NCBI RefSeq assembly: GCF_001553785.1
Contig: NZ_LOJP01000001.1
Location: forward strand, 2,526,232 to 2,590,231
Direction of reading: 5' to 3'
Origin: Actinoplanes sp. TFC3
GTDB taxonomy: Bacteria > Actinomycetota > Actinomycetes > Mycobacteriales > Micromonosporaceae
DNA: 64,000 nucleotides
The notes beneath the pieces were generated by a model, which was not told the DNA's origin, searched no databases, and worked only from the letters and a program-made list of their open reading frames with translations. A program made the translations under genes and the position numbers. This document shows, piece by piece, positions 43,322-52,053 of the stretch. The stretch's first letter is position 1, and the number at the start of each line of letters is the position of its first letter.

Positions 43322-44464
43322 ATGAAAGCCGTCGTCTACCAGGGTCCGCGCGAGGTTACCGTCACGGAGGTGGCGGATCCGGTGATCCAGTTCCCGAGCG
43401 ACGCGATCGTACGGGTCACCACCACCAACATCTGCGGCTCCGACCTGCACATGTACGAGGGCCGCACGTCGGTTGAGCAGGGCAAGATCCTCGGCCACGA
43501 GAACATGGGCATCGTCGAGGCGGTCGGCGACGCCGTCAGCAGGATCAAGGTCGGCGACCGGGTGTCGGTGCCCTTCAACATCGCGTGCGGCACCTGCCGC
43601 AACTGCCTGACCGGGTGGACCAGCTTCTGCCTGCGGACCAACCCGGCCGAGGGCATGGACGGCGCCGCGTACGGCTACGCCAACATGGGTCCGTACGAGG
43701 GCGGTCAGGCCGAACTGCTCCGCGTGCCGTACGCGGACTTCAACCTGCTTGAGCTGCCGCCGGGCGGGGAGCACGAGAACGACTTCACGATGCTGTCGGA
43801 CATCTTCCCGACCGGCTGGCACGGCACCGAGCTGGCCGGTCTGCAGCCCGGGGACCGGGTAGCCGTTTTCGGCGCCGGACCGGTGGGCCTGATGGCCGCC
43901 CACAGCGCGATGATCCGGGGTGCGTCCCAGGTGTTCGTGGTCGACAAGGAGCGGGACCGGTTGGACCTGGCCGGCAAGATCGGCGCGACGCCGGTGGACT
44001 TCTCGGCGGGTGATCCGGTCGAGCAGATCATGGATGTCACCAGCGGGCGCGGAACCGACTGCGGGGTCGAGGCTGTCGGTTACCAGGCGCACGACCCATC
44101 CGGTCAGGAACACCCCGAACTGGTGCTCGACAATCTGGTCAAGGTGGTCCGCTCCACCGGCGGCATCGGTGTGGTCGGGGTGTACATGCCGCAGGATCCC
44201 GGCGCCGCGACGGAGCAAGCCCAGCAGGGCCGGATCGCCTTCGACTACGGCACCTTCTTCAGCAAGGGCCAGCGGATGGGCACCGGCCAGTGCCCGGTGA
44301 TGCGCTACAACCGCCACCTGCGCGACCTGATCATCACCGGGCGCGCCCAGCCGTCGTTCCTGGTGTCCCACGAGTTGCCGCTGACCGAGGCGGCCGAGGG
44401 CTACCAGCACTTCGACAGCCGCGACGCCGGCTGGACCAAGGTGCTTCTGCGCCCCGCGGCCTGA
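43322..44464 (+). CDS. Glutathione-independent formaldehyde dehydrogenase
   Basis: The 380-residue zinc alcohol dehydrogenase has the catalytic zinc site Cys38 (NICGSD) and His59-Glu60 (LGHEN), the structural zinc cysteines 89, 92, 95 and 103, and the NAD site VAVFGAGPVGLMAAHSA. The loop PYEGGQAELLRVPYADFNLLELP and the GRGTDCGVEAVGYQAHDPSGQEHPE segment are typical of the tight-NAD-binding formaldehyde dehydrogenase/dismutase branch, which oxidises formaldehyde without a thiol cofactor. It stands alone with a terminator. Confidence 0.9.
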   Translation: MKAVVYQGPREVTVTEVADPVIQFPSDAIVRVTTTNICGSDLHMYEGRTSVEQGKILGHENMGIVEAVGDAVSRIKVGDRVSVPFNIACGTCRNCLTGWTSFCLRTNPAEGMDGAAYGYANMGPYEGGQAELLRVPYADFNLLELPPGGEHENDFTMLSDIFPTGWHGTELAGLQPGDRVAVFGAGPVGLMAAHSAMIRGASQVFVVDKERDRLDLAGKIGATPVDFSAGDPVEQIMDVTSGRGTDCGVEAVGYQAHDPSGQEHPELVLDNLVKVVRSTGGIGVVGVYMPQDPGAATEQAQQGRIAFDYGTFFSKGQRMGTGQCPVMRYNRHLRDLIITGRAQPSFLVSHELPLTEAAEGYQHFDSRDAGWTKVLLRPAA

Positions 44465-44473
44465 GCCGGCAGA

Positions 44474-44499
44474 GCCCGCCCGGCGCCGGCCGGGCGGGC
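44474..44499 (+). terminator. Hairpin terminator after the formaldehyde dehydrogenase gene
   Basis: A perfect 11-bp stem (GCCCGCCCGGC at 44474-44484, complement at 44489-44499) with a 4-nt loop begins 9 nt after the stop codon. Confidence 0.75.
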
Positions 44500-44565
44500 C
44501 TCGGCTGCTGCCCGGCCGGCGGCCCTCGTGCATCCGGCGGTCAGCGGTGCTGAATCATCAACGGC

Positions 44566-44865
44566 ATGGCTGTTCTGGTTGAGATCCACTTCCCGATGAC
44601 CGGCGACGACGAGTGGATCGATGACGTCGGCGACTTCATGATCGACCTGGAGGACGAGGTGGGGCTGGAGGAATTCGACGACGGCGAGGAGTCCGGCGAC
44701 ACGTACATCTTCTTCATCGCCGGGGCCAACGAGCGCACCCTGCTGAGAGCGGCCTCGCGGGTGGCCACCCGCGAGGGAGTGCCGGCGGGCGCCTTCGCCA
44801 TGGTGACCGACACCAACGCGCCCCGCGTCGGGATGGGCCGCCGGGTGGAGCTCCCCGTGCGCTGA
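44566..44865 (+). CDS. Small acidic hypothetical protein
   Basis: The 99-residue protein starts MAVLVEIHFPMTGDDEW and has a strongly acidic first half (DLEDEVGLEEFDDGEESGD), then a short alpha/beta-like part (TYIFFIAGANERTLLRAASRVA) and a basic C-terminus. Codon use is normal for the genome. No family is recognised; the shape is of a small cytoplasmic alpha/beta protein. Confidence 0.65.
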   Translation: MAVLVEIHFPMTGDDEWIDDVGDFMIDLEDEVGLEEFDDGEESGDTYIFFIAGANERTLLRAASRVATREGVPAGAFAMVTDTNAPRVGMGRRVELPVR

Positions 44866-44944
44866 CAACGGGGTCATGAACAGGTGCGCGCTGGTCCGGC
44901 AGATGGCGGCGCGCACGAGCCTCGAAGTGCTCGTGCGCCCCTGA

Positions 44945-45184
44945 TCACGCCACCCAGAGTTCATACAGACCCGGACCGGTCGCGCCGGCCGGTGTGACGG
45001 TGTTGCAGTAGTACTGCGCCCACTGGTGGTTCTGCTGGCCGTAGTAGCCGATTCCGGCGCACTGGTCGGGATGGCCGTACCGGCCCTGCAGGGTGTATCC
45101 GCTGGCGGCCTCGGCCGCGGTGGAGATGGAGAGCATGGCGCCGAGAGCTGCGGTGGTCAGTGCGATTCCGGTGATCAGCTTCAT
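44945..45184 (-). CDS. Small secreted protein, apparently from a leaderless transcript
   Basis: The 79-residue precursor has a signal peptide (LITGIALTTAALGAMLSIS, cleavage near AEA at 26) and a mature peptide of about 52 residues rich in Tyr, Gln and Gly, with one cysteine pair (Cys42, Cys60) that could form a disulfide. No family is recognised. There is no ribosome-binding site; instead TAACTT lies so that transcription would begin at the A of the ATG. An extracellular role is likely. Confidence 0.7.
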   Translation of the reverse strand: MKLITGIALTTAALGAMLSISTAAEAASGYTLQGRYGHPDQCAGIGYYGQQNHQWAQYYCNTVTPAGATGPGLYELWVA

Positions 45185-45220
45185 ATAGGAAAGTTAACTA
45201 ATTGGGTTGGGACGGGACAA
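45185..45220 (-). promoter_or_regulatory. Leaderless promoter of the small secreted protein
   Basis: On the minus strand TTGTCC (-35, at 45220-45215) and TAACTT (-10, at 45196-45191) are 18 bp apart, and TAACTT is followed by TCCTAT and then the ATG. A start at +7 from the -10 box would fall on the A of ATG, giving an mRNA without a leader. Confidence 0.55.
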
Positions 45221-45698
45221 GGGTGTAGGCCGGTACGCGAAGTTGAGGACAAGTCGCAGATGACCGAGAAACGTCTTCGATGCGGCCGGCGTGGCCGCCA
45301 CCTGAAGGGATGCGCCTGCCACGGGGCCACTTCGCCCAGGGTGGCTCGTCAGCGGGAAGGCTTTGAGCCGGGGCCTACGCCAAGGAACGGGGTGAGGCGT
45401 CGAGTCACTCCGCTCAGACGTGCGTACTCTCCGTTAATGGTTTCCGTCCTTAACGGGTGGGGGCAAGCGTGACTTCTGAGCCTGTTGACGCGTCATTGCC
45501 GCAGGTAATGACCGAAAGGCGAAAGAGTGCCGCCGAGTGACCTGCGCGCAACTGCCGTTCCGGTCGGCTACTCCATGTAGTCGGATGGTGCAGCCGGTGC
45601 CGGTGAAATGCGGTAATAGGCGCTCAGCCGCTTCACAGGCAGGCAGCCACGCCCGCTGTAACCGGTAGCAGTGTCCCCACCCGCCAGGAGGCTCCCCC
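45221..45698. other. Long intergenic region upstream of the S33 peptidase
   Basis: No gene is supported. Two symmetric elements are visible: CCGTTAA-N12-TTAACGG (45431-45456) and TCATT-N9-AATGA (45493-45511), the latter just downstream of a TTGACG box at 45485-45490. The long leader may carry regulatory signals for the secreted peptidase. I could not fit a known riboswitch. Confidence 0.35.
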
Positions 45699-47483
45699 AT
45701 GTCGTTCCCAGCTCGCCTGCTTGGCGCTGGAGTAAGCGGATTGTTGCTCGCCGGCGCCGCGGTCACCCCGGTCCTGGCTACTTCCCCGGCCGCCGCTCCC
45801 GTCGCGATCGCCCCGGCGGCGGATGCGACCAGCGCGCAGGAGGCCGCCCGCGTCGACCGTGTGCAGGCCCCCGAGCTCGCATGGTATTCCTGCTACGGCA
45901 ACGCACAGTGCGCCACCGCACGGCTGCCGTTGGACTACGACGAGCCCGACGGGGCGTCGGTGGAGATCGCGCTGCTTCGCGTCAAGGCGCGCAAACCCGC
46001 CCAGCGGATCGGCAGTCTGTTCGTCAACCCCGGCGGTCCGGGCGGATCCGGCACCGAGATGGCCGAAATGGCTCCCGCCTTCCTCAGCACCGCCGTGCTG
46101 GACCGCTTCGACGTCATCGGCTTCGACCCGCGTGGGGTAGGAGCCAGCGACAACGTCAAGTGCTTCGGCTCGACGCGTGAGCTGATGCTGGCGCAGAAAC
46201 AGCTCAACAAGTTCTTCCCGTACGGCGCCAAGGAAGAAGCCGCCTACACCAAGGCGGCCCGTGCGCTGGGCCGTGGCTGCTCCACCACCGGCGCCGCACT
46301 CGCCGGCGCGATGTCGACCGCAGAGGTCGCCCGAGACATGGACGTGCTGCGCCGCGCTGTCGGTGACAAGAAGCTGACCTACCTCGGGTTCAGCTATGGC
46401 ACGCTGCTCGGTCAGTACTACGCCAACATGTTCCCCGACCGGGTACGCGCGCTGGCCCTCGACGGTGTCATCAACCCGAAGTCGTGGACCGGTGTCCCGG
46501 CCGACCAGGGTTCGTTGCAGGACAGCCGCCTGCGCTCCGCCGACGCGGCGTACCGCGCCCTGCGCGTCCTGCTGACCCGCTGCGACCGCGCCGGCGCCAA
46601 GCGCTGCGTCTTCTCCGCCGGTGACCCGCAACGGCACTTCGCCGCGATCGCTCGCAAGCTGCGGGCCAAGCCGCTGGACATCGGCCGCTCCGAGGCCGGC
46701 GGAGCGCTGCGCTTGACCTATGCCGACTTCGTCGGGATCACCCTCACCGGCTTGTACTTCCCCGACGCCGGAGACTTCGTCACCCAGTTCGCCGCCTCCG
46801 TCGAGACGCTGCTCGCCGTCCCCAGCGGCAAGACCGGCAAGCAGCGGTCCACCGCGCAGGCCACGCTGCGCTCCCAGATGTCGCGGGTACGCCCAACAGC
46901 GCGCGACTTCCCGTACGACAATGTGATCGACGCCTTCAGCGGGGTCACCTGCACCGACGCCAGCCACCCCCGCGACACCGCCCAGTGGCCGGCGTTGACC
47001 GCCGCGGAGGACAAGCGCGCCCCCTACTTCGGGCGTGCCTGGGGCTGGGGCACCGTGTTCTGCGCCGGCAAGACGTGGACCGTGCAGGACGAGGACGCCT
47101 ACCGCGGCCCGTTCACCCGCCGCACCAGCGCTCCCGTGCTGTTCGTGGGCAACGACTTCGACCCGGCCACCAGCTACCGCCAGGCGGTGTCCGCGGCCAA
47201 GCTGCTGCCCGGCAGCCGCCTGCTGTCCAGCGACAACTGGGGTCACACCGCGTACGGCACCTCCGCCTGCGTCACCTCCGCCGTCGACCGGTACCTGCTG
47301 CGGGGTGCGCTGCCCGCGGCCGGCACCGTCTGCCACTCGGTGAGCCAGCCCTTCACCGGCCGCTCCGGGGGATCTCTGCTCAGCACCGGCGCATCGGTTC
47401 AGGCGGCACCGGCCGAGGCCCAGCAACTGCCGCCGGTGGCCGGCCCGTACCTGCGCTCGGGGCTGCTGCGCCGCAGCCGGTGA
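45699..47483 (+). CDS. Secreted S33-family alpha/beta-hydrolase peptidase (tripeptidyl aminopeptidase type)
   Basis: The 594-residue precursor has a signal peptide (to about residue 27) and the Tap/SlpD/SlpE-like plan of Streptomyces secreted peptidases: LFVNPGGPGGSG (oxyanion region), FDVIGFDPRGVGASD, nucleophile Ser232 in YLGFSYGTLLGQYYAN, and a C-terminal TAP domain with VLFVGNDFDPATSY (acid) and NWGHTAYG (histidine). Such enzymes release N-terminal di- or tripeptides from proteins outside the cell. The ATG has a CAGGAGG site. The gene stands alone with its own terminator. Confidence 0.92.
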   Translation: MSFPARLLGAGVSGLLLAGAAVTPVLATSPAAAPVAIAPAADATSAQEAARVDRVQAPELAWYSCYGNAQCATARLPLDYDEPDGASVEIALLRVKARKPAQRIGSLFVNPGGPGGSGTEMAEMAPAFLSTAVLDRFDVIGFDPRGVGASDNVKCFGSTRELMLAQKQLNKFFPYGAKEEAAYTKAARALGRGCSTTGAALAGAMSTAEVARDMDVLRRAVGDKKLTYLGFSYGTLLGQYYANMFPDRVRALALDGVINPKSWTGVPADQGSLQDSRLRSADAAYRALRVLLTRCDRAGAKRCVFSAGDPQRHFAAIARKLRAKPLDIGRSEAGGALRLTYADFVGITLTGLYFPDAGDFVTQFAASVETLLAVPSGKTGKQRSTAQATLRSQMSRVRPTARDFPYDNVIDAFSGVTCTDASHPRDTAQWPALTAAEDKRAPYFGRAWGWGTVFCAGKTWTVQDEDAYRGPFTRRTSAPVLFVGNDFDPATSYRQAVSAAKLLPGSRLLSSDNWGHTAYGTSACVTSAVDRYLLRGALPAAGTVCHSVSQPFTGRSGGSLLSTGASVQAAPAEAQQLPPVAGPYLRSGLLRRSR

Positions 47484-47496
47484 GCCGCGCCCGCTG

Positions 47497-47531
47497 ATCT
47501 CGCCTCAGCCGTGTACCGGCTGAGGCGAGAT
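47497..47531 (+). terminator. Hairpin terminator after the S33 peptidase gene
   Basis: A perfect 14-bp stem (ATCTCGCCTCAGCC at 47497-47510, complement at 47518-47531) with a 7-nt loop starts 13 nt after the stop. Confidence 0.8.
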
Positions 47532-47574
47532 GCAGCATTGGATTCCGGGCGGGCGGCGGCCGTACGGTCGGGGG

Positions 47575-48756
47575 ATGACTTCCGCGTTTCTCTATGCAGC
47601 AGCCCGGACGCCGTTCGGCCGCTTCGGCGGTGCCCTGGCCGAGATCCGCCCGGACGACCTCGCCGCCACCGCCCTGCGCGGGGTGCTGAACAAGGCGCCC
47701 GGGCTGGACCCGGCGGCGATCGGCGACGTGTACTGGGGGTGCGCCAACCAGGCCGGTGAGGACAACCGCAACGTGGGCCGGATGGCCGTGCTGCTGGCCG
47801 GGCTGCCGGTCACGGTGCCCGCCAGCACCATCAACCGGCTCTGCGGGTCCTCGCTGGACGCCGCGATGATGGCCTCCCGCACGATCGAATCCGGCGACGC
47901 CGCGGTGGTGGTGGCCGGCGGCGTGGAGTCGATGACCCGGGCGCCGTGGGTGCTGCCCAAGCCGTCGCGGGCGTTCCCGCCCGGCGATGTCACGGCGGTG
48001 TCCACCACGCTGGGCTGGCGGCTGGTCAACGAGGGCATGCCGCGGGAGTGGACGGTGTCGCTGGGCGAGGCCAACGAGATGCTGGGGGAGAAGTTCGCGA
48101 TCTCGCGGCAGCGTCAGGACGAGTTCGCTGCCCGCTCACACCGGCTGGCCGGCGCCGCCTGGACCGCCGGCTTCTACGACGATCTCGTGGTGGCGGTGCC
48201 CGGCGTCGACCTGACCCGCGACGAGGGCATCCGTCCCGGGTCGACGCCGGAGAAGCTGGCCGGTCTCAAGCCCTCGTTCCGCCTCGGCGGCACGATCACC
48301 GCGGGCAACGCCTCCCCGCTCAACGACGGCGCGTCGGCGCTGCTGCTGGGCTCGGAGGCCGCCGCTCAAGCGATCGGATCGGCGCCGCTGGCCCGCATCG
48401 CCGGGCGCGGCACCAGCGCGGTCGAGCCGCCGATGTTCGGCTACGCCCCGGTCGAGGCGGCCGATCGGGCGCTGACCCGCGCCGGCATCACCTGGGCGGA
48501 CGTGGCGGCCGTGGAGCTCAACGAGGCGTTCGCGGTGCAGTCGCTGGCCTGCGTCGACGCGTGGGGCATCGACCCGGGCATCGTCAACGCCAAGGGCGGC
48601 GCGATCGCCCTCGGACATCCGCTCGGCGCGTCCGGCGCCCGCATCCTGGGCACCCTGGCCGGGCGGTTGCGTGAATCCGGCGACCGCTACGGCGTCGCTG
48701 CGATCTGCATCGGCGTCGGCCAGGCCCTCGCCGTGGTGCTGGAAAACCTGCTATGA
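47575..48756 (+). CDS. Acetyl-CoA/3-oxoadipyl-CoA C-acyltransferase (thiolase)
   Basis: The 393-residue thiolase has Cys90 (TINRLCGSSLDAAM) as acyl carrier, His348 (ALGHPLGASGAR) and Cys378 (AICIGVGQ) as acid/base, and NEAFAVQSLAC. It cleaves 3-oxoacyl-CoA or condenses acetyl-CoA. With a 3-oxoacid CoA-transferase pair overlapping it by 4 nt, the operon fits either the end of the beta-ketoadipate pathway (PcaF with PcaIJ) or acetoacetate use. No ring-cleavage genes are present to decide between them. Confidence 0.9.
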   Translation: MTSAFLYAAARTPFGRFGGALAEIRPDDLAATALRGVLNKAPGLDPAAIGDVYWGCANQAGEDNRNVGRMAVLLAGLPVTVPASTINRLCGSSLDAAMMASRTIESGDAAVVVAGGVESMTRAPWVLPKPSRAFPPGDVTAVSTTLGWRLVNEGMPREWTVSLGEANEMLGEKFAISRQRQDEFAARSHRLAGAAWTAGFYDDLVVAVPGVDLTRDEGIRPGSTPEKLAGLKPSFRLGGTITAGNASPLNDGASALLLGSEAAAQAIGSAPLARIAGRGTSAVEPPMFGYAPVEAADRALTRAGITWADVAAVELNEAFAVQSLACVDAWGIDPGIVNAKGGAIALGHPLGASGARILGTLAGRLRESGDRYGVAAICIGVGQALAVVLENLL

Positions 48757-49412
48757 GCGTGACGATCTGCGACACCGCGGCCCAGGCCGTGGCCGGGGTG
48801 AGCGACGGCTCGACCGTGCTGGTCGGCGGCTTCGGGCTGGCCGGCATGCCGGTGCAACTGATCGAGGCACTCATCGAGCAAGGCGCCACCGGGCTGACGG
48901 TGGTGTCGAACAACGCCGGCAACGGCGACACCGGCCTGGCCGCCCTGCTGGCCCAGGGACGCGTCCGCAAGGTCATGTGTTCGTTTCCGCGCCAGGCCGA
49001 CTCGTACATCTTCGACGATCTGTACCGCTCGGGCCGCATCGAGCTGGAGGTGATCCCGCAGGGCACGCTCGCCGAGCGCATCCGAGCCGGCGGCGCGGGC
49101 ATCGGCGCGTTCTACTCACCCACCGGGGTCGGCACCCCGCTCGCGCAGGGCCGCGAAACCCGCGAGCTCGACGGGCGCACCTACGTGCTGGAATACCCGA
49201 TCACAGGCGACGTGGCGCTGATCGGCGCGCACCGCTCGGACCGCCTGGGCAACCTGGTCTACCGCAAGACCGCCCGCAACTTCGGCCCGGTCATGGCGAC
49301 CGCCGCCGCCCTGGTGGCCGCCCAGGTCAGCGAGGTTGTCGCAACCGGCGCGCTGGATCCCGAGGCTGTGGTGACGCCGGGCATCTACGTCGATCGGGTG
49401 GTGGCGGTGTGA
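48753..49412 (+). CDS. 3-oxoacid CoA-transferase subunit A
   Basis: The 219-residue protein has the subunit A features VLVGGFGLAGMPVQLIEAL, VSNNAGNGDTGLAALLAQGRVRKVMCSFPRQ and the GAGIGAFYSPTGVGTPLAQG loop of PcaI/ScoA. With subunit B it moves CoA from succinyl-CoA to a 3-oxoacid. It is coupled by 4-nt overlaps to the thiolase gene before it and subunit B after it. Confidence 0.92.
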   Translation: MSVTICDTAAQAVAGVSDGSTVLVGGFGLAGMPVQLIEALIEQGATGLTVVSNNAGNGDTGLAALLAQGRVRKVMCSFPRQADSYIFDDLYRSGRIELEVIPQGTLAERIRAGGAGIGAFYSPTGVGTPLAQGRETRELDGRTYVLEYPITGDVALIGAHRSDRLGNLVYRKTARNFGPVMATAAALVAAQVSEVVATGALDPEAVVTPGIYVDRVVAV

Positions 49413-50035
49413 GCCTGGACAAGCACCAGATGGCGGCACTGGTGGCCCGCGACATCCCGGCCGGCGCGTACGTCAACCTCGGCATCGGCCAGCCCACGCT
49501 GGTCGCCGACCACCTGGCGCCGGACTCGGGTGTGGTGCTGCACACCGAGAACGGCATGCTCAGCATGGGCCCGGCCGCCCCTGGCGACGCTGCTGATCCG
49601 GATCTGATCAACGCGGGGAAGGTTCCGGTGACCGAGCTGCCGGGTGCTGCCTATTTCCACCACGCCGACTCGTTCGCCATGATGCGCGGCGGGCACCTCG
49701 ACGTGTGCGTGCTCGGCGCCTTCCAGGTCTCTGTGACCGGCGACCTGGCCAATTGGCACACCGGCGACCCCGACGCGATCCCGGCCGTGGGCGGGGCCAT
49801 GGACCTGGCCATCGGCGCGAAAAGCGTCTACGTGATGATGACGCTGTTCGCCCGCGACGGCAGCCCCAAGCTGGTGCCTGCCTGCACGTATCCGCTGACC
49901 GGGGTGGGCTGCGTCGACCGCGTCTACACCGACCTGGCCACCTTCACGATCACCGGCGACGCGGTGATCGTCCGGGAAACCTTCGGCATCTCCGTCGGCG
50001 AGCTCAGCGACCGGCTGGCGCTGCCGCTGCGGTAA
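49409..50035 (+). CDS. 3-oxoacid CoA-transferase subunit B
   Basis: The 208-residue subunit has the catalytic glutamate Glu47 in LHTENGMLSMG, NLGIGQPTLVADH, and GGAMDLAIGAKSVYVMM, as in PcaJ/ScoB. The glutamate forms the enzyme-CoA thioester. The start is a GTG that overlaps the subunit A stop by 4 nt (GTGA). Confidence 0.92.
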   Translation: MSLDKHQMAALVARDIPAGAYVNLGIGQPTLVADHLAPDSGVVLHTENGMLSMGPAAPGDAADPDLINAGKVPVTELPGAAYFHHADSFAMMRGGHLDVCVLGAFQVSVTGDLANWHTGDPDAIPAVGGAMDLAIGAKSVYVMMTLFARDGSPKLVPACTYPLTGVGCVDRVYTDLATFTITGDAVIVRETFGISVGELSDRLALPLR

Positions 50036-50194
50036 GGCCGAAGCGGTCACGCGCGGCATCAACCTCGAGGCAGTGTGCGATCGATGGTGGCCGTCCTGAC
50101 GGGTCACGGGGGTGGGGCTGGGGCTCGGCGCGCTGCCCCCGGCGTCCGGTGCGGCTATGGCGTGGCCGCGGGCCGCGCCGGGTAGCCTGCCCGC

Positions 50195-51097
50195 GTGACA
50201 GGTGGGCGCTTCGGACGGTCAGTGGTGCACGGCTGGCAGCGGTTGCGCCGCCGGGCGGGGTGGCTGGACCACCTGGTGCGGGCCGGGCTGCGCTACGACG
50301 AGGCCGACGGCGGCCGGCTCGCCGCCGCGGTGACGTACTACTCGTTCTTCGCCACCTTCTCCCTGGGCCTGCTGGGTTTCGCCGTCTTCGGCTTCATCCT
50401 GGACGACCCGTCGGTGCTGCGGGCGGTGGAACGCTACGCCGCGGAGAACCTGCCCACGGTCAATGTGCAGACCCTGCGCAACGCCCGCAACACCGCCGGC
50501 TTCGTGGCGTTCATCGGCCTGCCGATCAGCGGCTGGTTCTGGGTCGACGTGCTGCGTTCCTCGATTCGCAAGATGTGGCGCCTGGCCGAATACCCGGGGC
50601 GGCTGGCCACCCGCGTGCTCGTCGACCTGCTCGTGCTGGCCGGGCTGGGGGTTCTGCTGGCCGCCTCGCTGGCGGTGGCCTACGTGACCACCACGGTGGC
50701 GTACCGGGCGGTGGACGCGGCGGACACCGGCCCGGACCCGTCGCGGTGGGTGCTGGCCTCGGTCGGGTTGGTGGTGGGGCTGGCCGTGAACACGGTGCTG
50801 GCCGCCGGGATGCTCACCGGGCTGCCCCGCGTGCGGATGCCGCTGCGCCGGGTGCTGGGTCCGGCCCTGCTGGTGGCCGTGGGCCTGGAACTGCTGAAAA
50901 CCTTGGGCCGCTTGTACGTGCAGCGCACCGAGGACAACCCGACGTACCAGCTCGTCGCCGGGTCGGGGGGGCTGCTCGTCTTCCTCAACGCGATCAACCA
51001 GTTGGTGCTGTTCGCCGCCGCCCTGACCGCGACAAGCGCCACCGGCCGCCCGGCTGACCTGGCCGAAGAGGGGGACGACAACACCGTTGGGCAGTGA
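50195..51097 (+). CDS. YihY/BrkB-family inner membrane protein
   Basis: The 300-residue protein has about six transmembrane segments and the BrkB signature near the N-terminus (LAAAVTYYSFFATFSLGLLGFAVFGF), with a middle LRSSIRKMWRLAEYPGRLATRVLVDLLVL segment. The start is a GTG. The family is broadly conserved, is often called virulence factor BrkB, and has no firmly established transport substrate. No operon partner is evident. Confidence 0.88.
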   Translation: MTGGRFGRSVVHGWQRLRRRAGWLDHLVRAGLRYDEADGGRLAAAVTYYSFFATFSLGLLGFAVFGFILDDPSVLRAVERYAAENLPTVNVQTLRNARNTAGFVAFIGLPISGWFWVDVLRSSIRKMWRLAEYPGRLATRVLVDLLVLAGLGVLLAASLAVAYVTTTVAYRAVDAADTGPDPSRWVLASVGLVVGLAVNTVLAAGMLTGLPRVRMPLRRVLGPALLVAVGLELLKTLGRLYVQRTEDNPTYQLVAGSGGLLVFLNAINQLVLFAAALTATSATGRPADLAEEGDDNTVGQ

Positions 51098-51193
51098 CGC
51101 GCTGGAACATGTGGCGCCGATCGGGTACGCCGGGCGCTACGCCGCTTTCAGCCACTGGATGCTCCCTGCTTGAGCCAGCTCTAAGCTGGGTTC

Positions 51194-52045
51194 ATGAAGG
51201 TTCTGTCCATTCAATCGGCGGTCGCCCACGGTCACGTCGGCAACTCCGCGGCCGTGTTCCCGTTGCAGCGCATCGGCGTCGAGGTCGTCCCCGTGCCGAC
51301 GGTGAATTTCTCCAACCACACGGGGTACGGCGCCTGGCGCGGCCCGCTCATCCCGCCGCCGGACGTTGCCGAGATCCTGCTCGGGGTCGAGGAACGGGGC
51401 GTTTTCCCGCAGATCGACGCGGTGCTGTCGGGATACCAGGGCGGGGTGGGCATCGGCGACGTCATCATCGACGCCGTGCGCCGGGTGAAAGCGGCCAACC
51501 CGGCGGCGGTCTACGCGTGCGACCCGGTGATGGGCAACGCCAAGTCCGGGTGTTTCGTCGCCCCCGAGATCCCGGCGCTGCTGCGCGACCGGGTGGTGCC
51601 GGTCGCCGACATCATCACCCCGAACCAGTTCGAGCTGGGGTTCCTGACCGGCACCGAACCGGCGAGCATCGAATCCACGCTGGCCTCGGTCGACCTGGCC
51701 CGGGCCCTGGGACCCTCGACCGTGCTGGTCACCAGCGTCGAGCGACCCGACCGTGAGCAGGGCACGATCGAGATGCTCGTCGCCGACGACGCCGGTGCCT
51801 GGGTGGTCACCACGCCGCACCTGCCGTTCAAGGCCAACGGCTCCGGTGACGTCACCGCGGCGCTGTTCACCGCGCACTATGTCGGGACCGGAGACGCGGC
51901 GGTGGCTTTGGAACGTACCGCGTCCAGCGTCTTCGATCTGATCGAGACCACGTTCCGGTCCGGTGAGCGTGAGTTGCAGTTGGTGGCGGCGCAGGAGTTT
52001 TATGCCGCACCGCGGATGCAGTTCCGGGCCGAGCAGGTGCGCTGA
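51194..52045 (+). CDS. pdxY: Pyridoxal kinase
   Basis: The 283-residue kinase starts KVLSIQSAVAHGHVGNSAAVFPLQRIGVEVVPVPTVNFSNHTGYG, the hallmark of PdxY/PdxK, and has YACDPVMGN, DIITPNQFELGFLTG and the anion-hole motif FKANGSGDVTAALF with the catalytic aspartate. It phosphorylates pyridoxal to PLP in vitamin B6 salvage. It converges on a PLP-dependent ACC deaminase, which may be coincidence but is metabolically coherent. Confidence 0.93.
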   Translation: MKVLSIQSAVAHGHVGNSAAVFPLQRIGVEVVPVPTVNFSNHTGYGAWRGPLIPPPDVAEILLGVEERGVFPQIDAVLSGYQGGVGIGDVIIDAVRRVKAANPAAVYACDPVMGNAKSGCFVAPEIPALLRDRVVPVADIITPNQFELGFLTGTEPASIESTLASVDLARALGPSTVLVTSVERPDREQGTIEMLVADDAGAWVVTTPHLPFKANGSGDVTAALFTAHYVGTGDAAVALERTASSVFDLIETTFRSGERELQLVAAQEFYAAPRMQFRAEQVR

Positions 52046-52053
52046 GCGAGCGG

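Noticed and set aside
45221..45698. Riboswitch in the long leader of the S33 peptidase gene
   Set aside because: Short dyads are present, but I could not fit the conserved core of a cobalamin, c-di-AMP, glycine or SAM riboswitch.
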